From contig JBOGXA010000015.1 of assembly GCA_050694175.1 (NCBI GenBank), positions 1 through 64,000 on the forward strand: DNA of 64,000 nt, in the 5' to 3' direction. The stretch comes from JBOGXA01 sp050694175. Its GTDB lineage: Bacteria > Actinomycetota > CADDZG01 > WHSQ01. The notes under the pieces were generated by a model that was not told the origin of the DNA, did no database searches, and saw only the letters and a program-made list of their open reading frames with translations. Both the position numbers and the translations under genes were made by a program. This document shows, one piece after another, positions 51,876 to 60,443 of this stretch (position 1 is the stretch's first letter; each line of letters begins with the position of its first letter).

Positions 51876-52934
51876 GTGCCGGACGGCCCCAGCCGCGCGC
51901 AGACGCTTTACCGGTTGAGGCGTCGTCGACCCGGACATCCGGGATGGCGGCGTTTGATGCCCCTTTGCCCGATTGCGCTTGCCTTTCTGGCGGCGTGCGA
52001 TCCGGATGCGCCCAGCGTGCTCGACCCTCGCGGACCTGCCGCCCGCCGCATAGAGGGTCTGTGGTGGCTCATGTTCTGGATCTCGGTTGTCGTGTTCGTG
52101 GGCGTCGTCGGGATGCTCGCGGCCGGACTATGGCGCCGGCGCCGCAATGACGAGGACCCTCGCCGCCCGGTCGGCTGGGGCGAACCCTTCATCATCGTTG
52201 CCGGAGTGGTGATTCCGGCCGTCGTGTTGACAGGGGTCTTCTTCGTCTCGCTTCGCGACCTGCAGGTGCTGAGTTCGCCGGACGAACAAACCGAGCTGAC
52301 CATCGACGTCGTCGGCCACGACTGGTGGTGGGAGGCAACCTACGAGCCGTCGGGCGCGGTGACCGCCAACGAGATCCACATCCCCGCGGGTCGCCCGGTG
52401 CGCGTGCGCCTGACGACGGACGACGTAATCCACAGCTTCTGGGTCCCTCAGCTCCAGGTAAAAGTGGACATGATCCCGGGCAAGACAAACGAGATGTGGT
52501 TGGAGGCAGACGAGTCCGGCCGTTACCGGGGGCAGTGCGCCGAGTTCTGCGGATTGCAGCACGCCAACATGATCTTCTATGTCGTTGCGCAGTCGCCCGC
52601 CGAGTTCGAGCGGTGGCTGGACAATGTTGTGCTTCCGGCCGCGGAACCGGAGTCGTCCTCGGCCGCGAGGGGTGAGGATGTCTACATGGAGTCCACCTGC
52701 GTCGGCTGCCACGCGATTGGGGGGACCGACGCGACCGCAACGGTCGGGCCGGACCTCACGCATCTGGCCGATCGGGAGACGCTTGCCTCCGGCATGATCG
52801 AGAACAACCGCGACAGTCTCGCGCTGTGGATAACCGATCCACAGGAGGTTAAGCCGGGCGCTGCCATGCCTCCAACCGACTTATCGGCCGATGAATTGAG
52901 CGACCTTCTCGACTACCTCGAGCAGCTTGACTAA
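51876..52934 (+). CDS. ctaC: Cytochrome c oxidase subunit II with fused cytochrome c
   Basis: About 352 residues from GTG 51876; ATG 51957 is an alternative that removes a basic n-region. A lipoprotein-type signal (LAFLAACD) and two membrane segments precede the cupredoxin domain, whose CuA ligands are in HSFWVPQL and CAEFCGLQHANM. A C-terminal class I cytochrome c follows: haem site CVGCHAIGG and Met ligand in AAMPPT. The fusion lets subunit II take electrons directly from the bc complex, as in caa3-type oxidases. It begins the ctaCDE-qcrCAB cluster. Confidence 0.92.
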   Translation: MPDGPSRAQTLYRLRRRRPGHPGWRRLMPLCPIALAFLAACDPDAPSVLDPRGPAARRIEGLWWLMFWISVVVFVGVVGMLAAGLWRRRRNDEDPRRPVGWGEPFIIVAGVVIPAVVLTGVFFVSLRDLQVLSSPDEQTELTIDVVGHDWWWEATYEPSGAVTANEIHIPAGRPVRVRLTTDDVIHSFWVPQLQVKVDMIPGKTNEMWLEADESGRYRGQCAEFCGLQHANMIFYVVAQSPAEFERWLDNVVLPAAEPESSSAARGEDVYMESTCVGCHAIGGTDATATVGPDLTHLADRETLASGMIENNRDSLALWITDPQEVKPGAAMPPTDLSADELSDLLDYLEQLD

Positions 52935-52948
52935 CTAAGGAGAAATGC

Positions 52949-54832
52949 GTGGCGAGTATCGCCGAACGACTCGAGAGCGTCTGGGGAGAGAGGCCGGGCC
53001 TTGCTACTTGGGTCACGACGGTCGACCACAAGAAAATCGGGTTCAAGTACCTCTACACCGGAATGTTCTTCTTCATCGCCGGCGGAATCATGTCGCTCGT
53101 AATGCGCGTGCAGCTAGCCCAGGGCGAGCTCGAGATTCTCGATCCCGAGACCTACAACCAGCTCTTCTCCATGCACGGGACGACGATGATGTTCCTGTTC
53201 GCGATACCCGTGCTGTCGGGCTTCGGCAATTATTTCGTGCCGCTGATGATCGGGGCGCGAGATATGGCGTTTCCCCGCCTCAATGCGTTCGGGTATTGGG
53301 TCTTTCTCGGTTCCGGCATATTCATGTTCTCGAGCTTCTTGATCGGCAGGGCCCCCAACAACGGCTGGTTCAATTACTTGCCGCTCGGCGCCAAAGAGTT
53401 CACACCCGGTCTCAATATCGACTTCTTTACCCTGGGTCTCATCTTCTTGGGCGTTTCCACGACGGCCGGCGCTATCAACTTCATCGTGACGATCCTCAAG
53501 ATGCGGGCCCCCGGGATGTCCATCAACCGCATGCCGATCTTCGTGTGGGGCGAGCTTGCGATGGCCCTGGCCATCGTGTTCGCGCAGCCTTCGCTCACGG
53601 CGGCGCTGGTAATGCTCGAGCTAGACCGCAAGTTCGGCTTCCATTTCTTCAACGCCGCGGCAGGAGGCGATCCCACCCTCTGGCAACATCTGTTTTGGAT
53701 CTTTGGCCATCCGTGGGTGTACATCATCGTGCTGCCGGCGTTTGGTATCGCATCGACGATTATTCCCGCTTTCTCCCGCCGTCCGATGATCGGCTATACG
53801 TACATCGTCCTTGCGGAGATGGCCGTGGCACTCATCGGTTTCGGCGTGTGGGTGCATCACATGTTTGCAACCGGCATCCCCATCATCGCCCTTAGCTTCA
53901 TCTCACTATCAAGTTTCATGATCACGATCCCTACTGGAACGCAGATCTTTGCGTGGCTGGCGACGATCGTCGCGGGAAGGCCGGTATTGAACACGTCGAT
54001 GCTCTTTACGATTGGTTTCATTGTCCTCCTGGTGTTCGGAGGTTTCTCCGGCGTGATGTTTGCGGCCGTCCCCTTCAATCAGCAAACGACGGACACCTAC
54101 TTTGTCGTCGGTCACCTTCATTACGTTCTGTTCGGGGGGGCCGTCTTTCCGATCTTCGGCGGCCTCTACTACTGGCTTCCCAAGATGACGGGCAGGCTGC
54201 TCGATGAGGGGCTGGGTCGGATCAGCTTCTGGCTGATGTTCATCGGATTCAATCTCGCGTTCATTCCGATGCACATCTCCGGATTGCTCGGCCAGCCCCG
54301 GCGGACATATACGTACGAGGCCGGGATCGGTTGGGACATCCACAACCTACTGGCGACGATCGGATCGTTCATGCTCGCCGTCGGGATCCTCGTGACTCTC
54401 TTCAACTGGTTCAGGAGTAACCGCCGGGGCGCACCGGCCGGACGCGACCCGTGGGAGGGAGAAACTCTCGAGTGGGCGACCTCGTCACCTCCGCCCGAGT
54501 ACAACTTCGAAGCCATTCCCACGGTGCGGAGCCTTCATCCTGTCTGGGATCAAGAGGAGCTTCGAGAGGGAGCACAACCCAGCGAGCTCGGCGGCTACAC
54601 GCTCGCCGACGGCCACGAGACGCTGACGACATCGATGCTCGACGCAAGCCCGCAAGCGGTTGTGGAGATGCCGCACCACAGCCCGTGGCCGTTCGCGCTC
54701 ACGTCCGCGATGCTCATCTTCTTCTTCGGAGTTCTGATCGACGCGTGGTTGGTGGCGGTCTTAGGCGGCATCGGTATCGGTGCTGGGATCATCGGCTGGT
54801 TCAGCCCGACCGGGGAGACGCAGGAGACATGA
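52949..54832 (+). CDS. ctaD: Cytochrome c oxidase subunit I
   Basis: 627 residues; GTG after AGGAGAA. Twelve membrane segments with the haem-copper site: GHPWVYIIVLP (CuB His and cross-linked Tyr), HHMFATG (CuB His pair), GHLHYVLFGG (haem His) and the GTGWTxYPPL-type stretch replaced by GAKEFTPG. K- and D-channel residues are in GTQIFAWLAT and FAVPVLSGFGNY. The C-terminus carries a further hydrophobic hairpin (HHSPWPFALTSAMLIFFFGVL onward), probably a fused subunit IV-like part. It is the catalytic subunit reducing O2 and pumping protons. Confidence 0.94.
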   Translation: MASIAERLESVWGERPGLATWVTTVDHKKIGFKYLYTGMFFFIAGGIMSLVMRVQLAQGELEILDPETYNQLFSMHGTTMMFLFAIPVLSGFGNYFVPLMIGARDMAFPRLNAFGYWVFLGSGIFMFSSFLIGRAPNNGWFNYLPLGAKEFTPGLNIDFFTLGLIFLGVSTTAGAINFIVTILKMRAPGMSINRMPIFVWGELAMALAIVFAQPSLTAALVMLELDRKFGFHFFNAAAGGDPTLWQHLFWIFGHPWVYIIVLPAFGIASTIIPAFSRRPMIGYTYIVLAEMAVALIGFGVWVHHMFATGIPIIALSFISLSSFMITIPTGTQIFAWLATIVAGRPVLNTSMLFTIGFIVLLVFGGFSGVMFAAVPFNQQTTDTYFVVGHLHYVLFGGAVFPIFGGLYYWLPKMTGRLLDEGLGRISFWLMFIGFNLAFIPMHISGLLGQPRRTYTYEAGIGWDIHNLLATIGSFMLAVGILVTLFNWFRSNRRGAPAGRDPWEGETLEWATSSPPPEYNFEAIPTVRSLHPVWDQEELREGAQPSELGGYTLADGHETLTTSMLDASPQAVVEMPHHSPWPFALTSAMLIFFFGVLIDAWLVAVLGGIGIGAGIIGWFSPTGETQET

Positions 54833-55452
54833 GTACCGTCGCCGACGCCCGACGTCATCCTCCTTCCGGCCGGCTCGCCGACCATGTAGCCGGCAGCACC
54901 TCATTCGGGTGGTGGGGCATGGTGTGGCTGATCGCGACCGAAGCCATGCTCTTCGGCGCTCTTATCGCCAGCTACTTCTATCTCCGTTTCAAGAGCGGAG
55001 TCGAGTGGCCCCCGGGCGACATCGCGAAACCAACCCTCGCGTTACCGTTGGTGATGACGGTCATTCTGCTTTCGAGCAGCATCCCCGTTCACATGGCGGA
55101 GCGTGCGGTCAAGAAGGGGAACCAGCGCACGCTGAGGGTCGGGCTGGCTGTCGGCTTCGTGTTGGGAGCGGCATTTCTCAGTCTGCAATCGGTTGAGTAT
55201 GCGGAGAAGCTGCGCGAGTTCTCGCCGACGACCAATGCATACGGGTCGCTGTTCTTCACAATCACCGGCTTTCACGGTCTTCACGTTCTGATCGGGCTGC
55301 TGTTCAGCCTATGGACCCAGACGCGCGCGTGGCGTGACGCATTTGACGAGAACAGACATGTGACCGTGCAGAACTTCACGATGTACTGGCACTTCGTGGA
55401 TGTCGTATGGATATTCGTCCTGGCCACAATCTATCTGTCACCGAACTTCTGA
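54829..55452 (+). CDS. ctaE: Cytochrome c oxidase subunit III
   Basis: 207 residues, five membrane segments, starting at an ATG that overlaps the ctaD stop by four bases (ATGA). Marks are GMVWLIATEAMLFGALI, the lipid-binding region FYLRFKSGVEWPPGD and GFHGLHVLIGLLF with the terminal YWHFVDVVWIFVLATIYL. It stabilises the catalytic subunit. The short length is typical of actinobacterial and quinol-type subunit III. Confidence 0.92.
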   Translation: MSTVADARRHPPSGRLADHVAGSTSFGWWGMVWLIATEAMLFGALIASYFYLRFKSGVEWPPGDIAKPTLALPLVMTVILLSSSIPVHMAERAVKKGNQRTLRVGLAVGFVLGAAFLSLQSVEYAEKLREFSPTTNAYGSLFFTITGFHGLHVLIGLLFSLWTQTRAWRDAFDENRHVTVQNFTMYWHFVDVVWIFVLATIYLSPNF

Positions 55453-55464
55453 GGAGCCTCAGGG

Positions 55465-55857
55465 ATGGCGAGTGAAATGACGAACCAAGGATCGGGGTCG
55501 ACCGCCCTGTGGTTCGGCGTTCTGGGGGGCCCGGCGGCGTGGAGCCTGCAGGTCATCCTCGGCTACAGCGCCGAGGAGATCGCGTGCTCGCCTGGGTCCC
55601 AGTCGGAGGAGCTTGCCGGCATAGGTATCGAGCCGTTCCTCGTTGTTGTCAGTCTCGCGCTCACGATGCTGACACTTGCTGCTCTCCTTGTATCTATCCG
55701 CTGTCTGCGCCTCTATAGAGCCGGTGATCCGACCACGGGCGATCGTGCGAGGTGGATGGCGGTGGCGGGCGTAATGGTGAGTGTCCTCTTCCTCATCGTG
55801 CTGGTGTCGGGCTTTGCTCCGGTCTGGTTCCTGTCGACGTGCACTCCCGCGCCATGA
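55465..55857 (+). CDS. Small conserved membrane protein in the oxidase cluster
   Basis: 130 residues, three membrane segments (about 15-30, 55-80, 95-120) with an exterior Cys in EEIACSPGS and two near the end (STCTPAP). It begins 12 bases after ctaE and overlaps ctaG by four bases, so it is part of the cluster. I do not recognise a named family; position suggests an assembly or accessory role for the oxidase. Confidence 0.7.
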   Translation: MASEMTNQGSGSTALWFGVLGGPAAWSLQVILGYSAEEIACSPGSQSEELAGIGIEPFLVVVSLALTMLTLAALLVSIRCLRLYRAGDPTTGDRARWMAVAGVMVSVLFLIVLVSGFAPVWFLSTCTPAP

Positions 55858-56693
55858 CTCTCGCGCATGGTGTGGCAACACCCGAGGACTTCTGGGGGGC
55901 GTGGTCGTGGGAGCCCACGGTGCTGATCGGTTTAGTAATCATCGCGGCGATATACGCACGCGGATCGCTGGCAATACGGCGGCATCGAGGCCGAGAGGCG
56001 GCGTTCTACGGGGGACTCATTGCGATCTTCGTCGCTCTGGTCTCGCCACTGCACGCCGTTTCCGAAGCGTTGTTCTCGGCGCACATGGTGCAACACCTTG
56101 TGCTCATCCTGGTTGCGGCCCCACTTCTAGTTCTCAGCGCACCCGGCGTGCACCTGGCGCTGGCGTTCCCCCCGACCTTGCGCCGCTTCTGGCACCGGCG
56201 CGTGCGGACACGGTCGGTGAGGGCGCTGACGTCCGCCGCGGGGAATCCGGTAGTCGTATGGAGTGCGCACGCCGCTGCCTTGTGGGCGTGGCACCTTCCC
56301 GGTCTGTATGAAGCCGCTCTTCGCAACGAGCTCGTTCACGTCTTGGAGCATGTGAGCTTCCTGGCCACGGCGGTGCTGTTCTGGGCGGTGGTGGGCCACC
56401 GGTCGCGTAGACGTGTTGGATACGGACCGACCATCCTGTTCGTCTTCACCACCGCGCTCCAGAGCGGAGGGCTGGGAGCGCTGCTGATCTTCGCAGACCG
56501 GGTTCTCTATTCCGTTCACATCTCGCGGGCCCACGACTGGGGACTGACCGCCCTTGAGGATCAGCAACTTGCCGGCGCATTGATGTGGATCCCGCCGGGA
56601 TTCGTCTACTTCATCGTGATGGCCGCCTTGTTCATGAAGTGGTTGAGATACATGGACCGACGTACGCTTGTCGTGGAACCGGGGGAGTTGTGA
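55854..56693 (+). CDS. ctaG: Cytochrome c oxidase assembly factor CtaG (caa3 type)
   Basis: 279 residues, about seven membrane segments, starting at the ATG at 55854 that overlaps the upstream gene by four bases. The HAVSEALFSAHMVQHLVLILVAAPLLVL stretch, here cited as SAHMVQHLVLILVAAPLL, is the hallmark of the caa3_CtaG family, together with later histidines (LWAWHLPGLYE, EHVSFLATA, HISRAHDWGLTALEDQ). It is needed for copper loading of caa3-type oxidase, which fits the fused CtaC upstream. Confidence 0.9.
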   Translation: MTLAHGVATPEDFWGAWSWEPTVLIGLVIIAAIYARGSLAIRRHRGREAAFYGGLIAIFVALVSPLHAVSEALFSAHMVQHLVLILVAAPLLVLSAPGVHLALAFPPTLRRFWHRRVRTRSVRALTSAAGNPVVVWSAHAAALWAWHLPGLYEAALRNELVHVLEHVSFLATAVLFWAVVGHRSRRRVGYGPTILFVFTTALQSGGLGALLIFADRVLYSVHISRAHDWGLTALEDQQLAGALMWIPPGFVYFIVMAALFMKWLRYMDRRTLVVEPGEL

Positions 56694-57481
56694 AACGCGC
56701 GGTTGCGTTGTCGGCGCTAATCGCCATCGCGTCGCTGTACGCGGCGTGTGACTACTTCGAGGGCGAAACGAACCCAACTCGGGTTACCCCAGACACCTCA
56801 GAGCAGCTCGCGACCGCGTCGGGAGGTGAGCTCTACTCGAGGGATTGCGGGTGGTGCCACGGCAACGACGGCGAAGGCACCGCGCGCGGGCCCGACCTTG
56901 TATCGGGCGAGAACGGCCCTGCGTTCACCGACTTCATGCTGGCGACGGGACGCATGCCGATTGACGATCCCGACGAGCGGGCGGAACGGCATGAACCCGT
57001 TTACAACGACCAACAAATTGCTGCAATCGTCGACTACGTTGCCGACTTCGGAGCGGACGGGCCTGATATCCCGGAAGTGCATCCGGAGGAAGGGGATCTC
57101 GGCGAGGGACTAGAGCTATACCAGGAGAACTGCGCGGCGTGTCATGCGCCGACGCTGATAGGAGCGCCGCTCACGAGGGGTAGGGCCGGATCTCGCAGCA
57201 TCATTGCCCCCGGGCTGCGCGCCGCGACCTCAACGGAGATCACCGAGGCAATGCTCGTGGGACCCGGCGCGATGCCCGTCTTCAGCGAGGACACGTTCAC
57301 GGAGTCTCAGTTCGACTCGATCGTGGCGTACGTCATCGAGCAACAGGACCCCAACGACCGCGGCGGGGCTCCCATCGGCCACGTGGGTCCCGTGGCGGAA
57401 GGCGCGGTCGCGTGGATCATCGGGCTGGGGGCGATGCTGTTGCTGATCAGGTGGATAGGCACAAAGATCGGAGAGGTATGA
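56690..57481 (+). CDS. qcrC: Two-haem cytochrome c, bc complex subunit
   Basis: 263 residues; GTG 56690 overlaps the ctaG stop. A lipoprotein signal (LYAACDY) is followed by two cytochrome c domains with haem sites CGWCHGNDG and CAACHAPTL and Met ligands in RMPIDD and AMPVFSED. A C-terminal membrane segment (AVAWIIGLGAMLLLIRWI) anchors the protein. This is the actinobacterial QcrC, which passes electrons from the bc complex straight to the CuA/cytochrome c of the oxidase in a supercomplex, replacing soluble cytochrome c. Confidence 0.92.
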   Translation: MKRAVALSALIAIASLYAACDYFEGETNPTRVTPDTSEQLATASGGELYSRDCGWCHGNDGEGTARGPDLVSGENGPAFTDFMLATGRMPIDDPDERAERHEPVYNDQQIAAIVDYVADFGADGPDIPEVHPEEGDLGEGLELYQENCAACHAPTLIGAPLTRGRAGSRSIIAPGLRAATSTEITEAMLVGPGAMPVFSEDTFTESQFDSIVAYVIEQQDPNDRGGAPIGHVGPVAEGAVAWIIGLGAMLLLIRWIGTKIGEV

Positions 57482-58326
57482 GGGACGCGGGGGGTCGGCG
57501 GGGGCGGGGGATCGCCGCCAGCTTTGCGGTGAGCGCCCTCGCGTCCGTTGCGGTCGCGATCGTGTACGCGTTCGGGGGTCAGGTCCAGCTCGAGGGCGCC
57601 CTGCTCGGCGTCGCGCTCGGAGGCCTGGCCGTCGGTCTGATCCAGTGGGCCAAGGAGATGATGCCCGGCGGCCACTACGTCCAGGAGCGGGAGCGATCGC
57701 TGGGCCAGCCCTCCGCACAAGTTGAGGTCGAAGACTCGTTCGTCGAGGGCGAGGAGGGGATCGAACGCAGGAGCTTTCTTACCAAGATGCTGGGCGTCGC
57801 TCTGGGAGCCCTCGGACTGGCGGCGCTCTTTCCCATTCGCAGCCTCGGCAGCCGCCCGGGCCGCAGCCTGTTCGTCACCGAGTGGGAGGAGGGCTCCCGG
57901 CTCGTCACTCTCGACGGCACCCCGGTGCGACCGGACGACCTCGCAGTCGGTGGTGTCCTGACGGTCTTTCCCGACAGGTTCACTCAGCCGGCCGACGCCC
58001 AAACGCTCCTGATTCGCCTGGACTCCGACGAGTACGAGCCGGTGCCCGGACGCGAGGGCTGGGCGCCGGAGGGTTTCGTCGCCTTCTCGAAGATCTGCAC
58101 GCACGCCGGATGCCCGGTCGGCCTGTACCAGCCGACTAACCACGAGCTGCTCTGCCCGTGCCATCAGTCTGTGTTCAATGTGCTCGAGGGGGCTCGGCCG
58201 CTGTCCGGGCCCGCCGAGAGGGCCCTGCCGCAGCTTCCACTTGCGATCGACGAGGAGGGTTACCTGATCGCGCAGGGCGATTATCAAGAACCGGTTGGGC
58301 CCGGTTTTTGGGGCGCCAATGATTAG
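57478..58326 (+). CDS. qcrA: Rieske iron-sulfur protein, bc complex subunit
   Basis: 282 residues from ATG 57478, overlapping the qcrC stop by four bases. Three hydrophobic segments (about 10-60 and 105-125) and a twin-Arg-like ERRSFLTKMLG precede the Rieske fold with 2Fe-2S ligands in CTHAGCPVG and CPCHQSVFN. A three-helix QcrA is characteristic of actinobacteria. It carries electrons from quinol to cytochrome c1-like haems of QcrC. Confidence 0.92.
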   Translation: MRDAGGRRGRGIAASFAVSALASVAVAIVYAFGGQVQLEGALLGVALGGLAVGLIQWAKEMMPGGHYVQERERSLGQPSAQVEVEDSFVEGEEGIERRSFLTKMLGVALGALGLAALFPIRSLGSRPGRSLFVTEWEEGSRLVTLDGTPVRPDDLAVGGVLTVFPDRFTQPADAQTLLIRLDSDEYEPVPGREGWAPEGFVAFSKICTHAGCPVGLYQPTNHELLCPCHQSVFNVLEGARPLSGPAERALPQLPLAIDEEGYLIAQGDYQEPVGPGFWGAND

Positions 58327-59677
58327 GCGAACCGCCCGGTGGCTCGACGATCGTGTGGGCGCGTCGTCGTTCACCCGCGAGGCATTGAACAAGGTATTTC
58401 CGGATCACTGGTCGTTCATGCTCGGCGAGATTGCTCTCTATTGCTTCGTGATTCTGGTGTTGACCGGCGTCTTTCTCACTCTGTTCTTCGACGCCAGCAC
58501 GAGCAAGTCCATTTACGAGGGAACCTACGAGCCGCTAAACGGCGTCGAGGTCTCCGATGCCTACCGCTCGGTGGTCGAGCTGAGCTTCGATGTGCGCGCC
58601 GGACTCGTTATGCGCCAGATCCATCATTGGGCGGCGTTGGTGTTTATCGCGGCAATCATCCTGCACTTGTGCCGGATCTTCTTTACCGGCGCGTTTCGCA
58701 GACCTCGCGAGCTCAACTGGATCATTGGGGTGACCCTTCTCATCCTGGCGATCTTCAACGGATTCACGGGCTATTCGCTGCCCGATGATCTCCTGTCCGG
58801 CACCGGCCTGCGCATCGCGTACTCGGTCGCTCTGTCGATTCCTCTGATTGGAACGTGGCTGGCGTTTCTTGTTTTCGGCGGCGAGTTCCCCGCCGATCAG
58901 ATCATCGGCCGGCTTTTTGTCACCCACATCATGATCGTCCCGGCTCTGATAGCAGGGCTCATCGGCGTCCACCTAGCTCTCGTGTGGCGCCAGAAGCACA
59001 CGCAGTTCCCGGGCCGGGGGCGCACCGAGAGCAATGTGGTGGGCTCTCGCCTGTGGCCGACGTATTCAGCCAAGTCGGTCGGTTTGTTCTGCGGTGTGTT
59101 CGCCTTGCTCTGTTTTCTCGCCGGGCTCTTTCAAATCAACCCGGTATGGCTCTACGGTCCTTTCGAACCGCAACAGGTGCCGGCGCCTGCTCAGCCGGAC
59201 TGGTACCTGGGGTGGGTCGAGGGAGCGTTGCGGGTCATGCCATCGTGGGCCCCTACGGTCTTCGGCCAGTTGATACCGAACATCTTCTTCCCGGCGGTCC
59301 TGTTGCCGACGATCACCTTCGGCTTGCTCTATGCGTGGCCCTTCGTCGAGGCGCGCTTCACCGGAGACCGGGAACCCCATCACCTTCTCGACCGCGCCCG
59401 CGACCGGCCCATGCGAACGGCCCTCGGCGCCGTAACGCTCACGTTCTATGCATTGATGTTCGTTGCCGCGAGCAACGATCTGATCGCGAAGTGGCTCAAG
59501 GTCTCGGTCCTCACGACGACGACTGTGTTCCAGGTCCTGCTCATCGTGTTGCCACCCGTCGTCGGCTATATCGTCTACCGGTTGATGAGGGGCTTACAGT
59601 TGAGCGGGGCCGAGCGATTCAGCGAGATGCCCGCACGCGCCCTGCGAAAACCCCCCGCGCCTACAGCTCCGAGATGA
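58319..59677 (+). CDS. qcrB: Cytochrome b, bc complex subunit
   Basis: 452 residues; ATG 58319 overlaps qcrA by eight bases. Eight or nine membrane segments with the four haem-ligating histidines in MRQIHHWAALVFIAAIILHLCR and RLFVTHIMIVPALIAGLIGVHLALV (each cited as two segments), plus the quinol-site GFTGYSLPDD and the PDWYLGWVEG region. It is shorter than the roughly 550-residue mycobacterial QcrB because the C-terminal extension is reduced. Convergent with the purine nucleoside phosphorylase gene; their ends overlap by 17 bases. Confidence 0.93.
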   Translation: MIRRTARWLDDRVGASSFTREALNKVFPDHWSFMLGEIALYCFVILVLTGVFLTLFFDASTSKSIYEGTYEPLNGVEVSDAYRSVVELSFDVRAGLVMRQIHHWAALVFIAAIILHLCRIFFTGAFRRPRELNWIIGVTLLILAIFNGFTGYSLPDDLLSGTGLRIAYSVALSIPLIGTWLAFLVFGGEFPADQIIGRLFVTHIMIVPALIAGLIGVHLALVWRQKHTQFPGRGRTESNVVGSRLWPTYSAKSVGLFCGVFALLCFLAGLFQINPVWLYGPFEPQQVPAPAQPDWYLGWVEGALRVMPSWAPTVFGQLIPNIFFPAVLLPTITFGLLYAWPFVEARFTGDREPHHLLDRARDRPMRTALGAVTLTFYALMFVAASNDLIAKWLKVSVLTTTTVFQVLLIVLPPVVGYIVYRLMRGLQLSGAERFSEMPARALRKPPAPTAPR

Positions 59678-60443
59678 CACCGCGCAGGATGTGCTCGAGG
59701 CGCGTGGCCGCGTCCCGGCCGGCGCGGGCAACCTCGTCGTGGCTCAACGACTCCTTCCCCAACCCCGCGGCGGGGTTCGACACGATCGAGATCCCGAGCA
59801 CGCGCGCTCCCAGGTAACGCGCCTGGATCGCCTCCAGCACGGTGGACATGCCGACGAGGTCGGCCCCCATCGTCGCGAGCATCCGCACCTCCGCCGGCGT
59901 CTCATAGGTGGGCCCGGAGAGGCCCGCGTAGACGCCCTCGGGCACCAGCGGATCGACGGCATGGGCGAGGGCACGCAGCTCACGGTCGTAGACCTCGGTC
60001 AGATCCAGAAAGCGAGGCCCTACTGCATCGTCGTTCGTCCCCAGCAGCGGGTTTGTTCCCGTCAGGTTGATGTGGTCTGAGATGAGACAAGGTGACCCGA
60101 TCTCGAGTCCCGGATTGATCCCGCCGGCTGCGTTGGTGAGCACGATCGTGTCGCACCCGGCCTCCACGGCCGCCCGCACCCAGAAGGTGACGGTGCGCGC
60201 GTCGTGACCCTCGTACAGGTGCACGCGGCCGGAGAAAACAATCGTCGGGGCGGCTCCGATGTCGCCGAAGTACAGGCTTCCCTCGTGACCGGCGACCGTT
60301 GATGCCGGCATTCCGTCGATCTCGGAGTAGGGAATGGGGCCACCGTCGACGAGCGAAGTGACCAGACTCGTGCCGAGGCCCGAGCCGAGCACGAGTGCTG
60401 CGCGCGCTTTATCGAGGCCGGTGAGGTCGCGGAGGCTGCTCAT
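59661..60443 (-). CDS. punA: Purine nucleoside phosphorylase (trimeric type)
   Basis: 260 residues from ATG 60443, which overlaps the deoA stop (TGATG). Motifs of the class II trimeric PNP/MTAP group: ALVLGSGLG, HEGSLYFG, GRVHLYEGHD, NAAGGINPG, LSGPTYETPAEVRM and STVLEAIQARYLG with a late Asn in SNPAAG. It releases ribose 1-phosphate or deoxyribose 1-phosphate from guanosine and inosine types. It ends the nucleoside operon. Confidence 0.93.
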   Translation of the reverse strand: MSSLRDLTGLDKARAALVLGSGLGTSLVTSLVDGGPIPYSEIDGMPASTVAGHEGSLYFGDIGAAPTIVFSGRVHLYEGHDARTVTFWVRAAVEAGCDTIVLTNAAGGINPGLEIGSPCLISDHINLTGTNPLLGTNDDAVGPRFLDLTEVYDRELRALAHAVDPLVPEGVYAGLSGPTYETPAEVRMLATMGADLVGMSTVLEAIQARYLGARVLGISIVSNPAAGLGKESLSHDEVARAGRDAATRLEHILRGVISEL

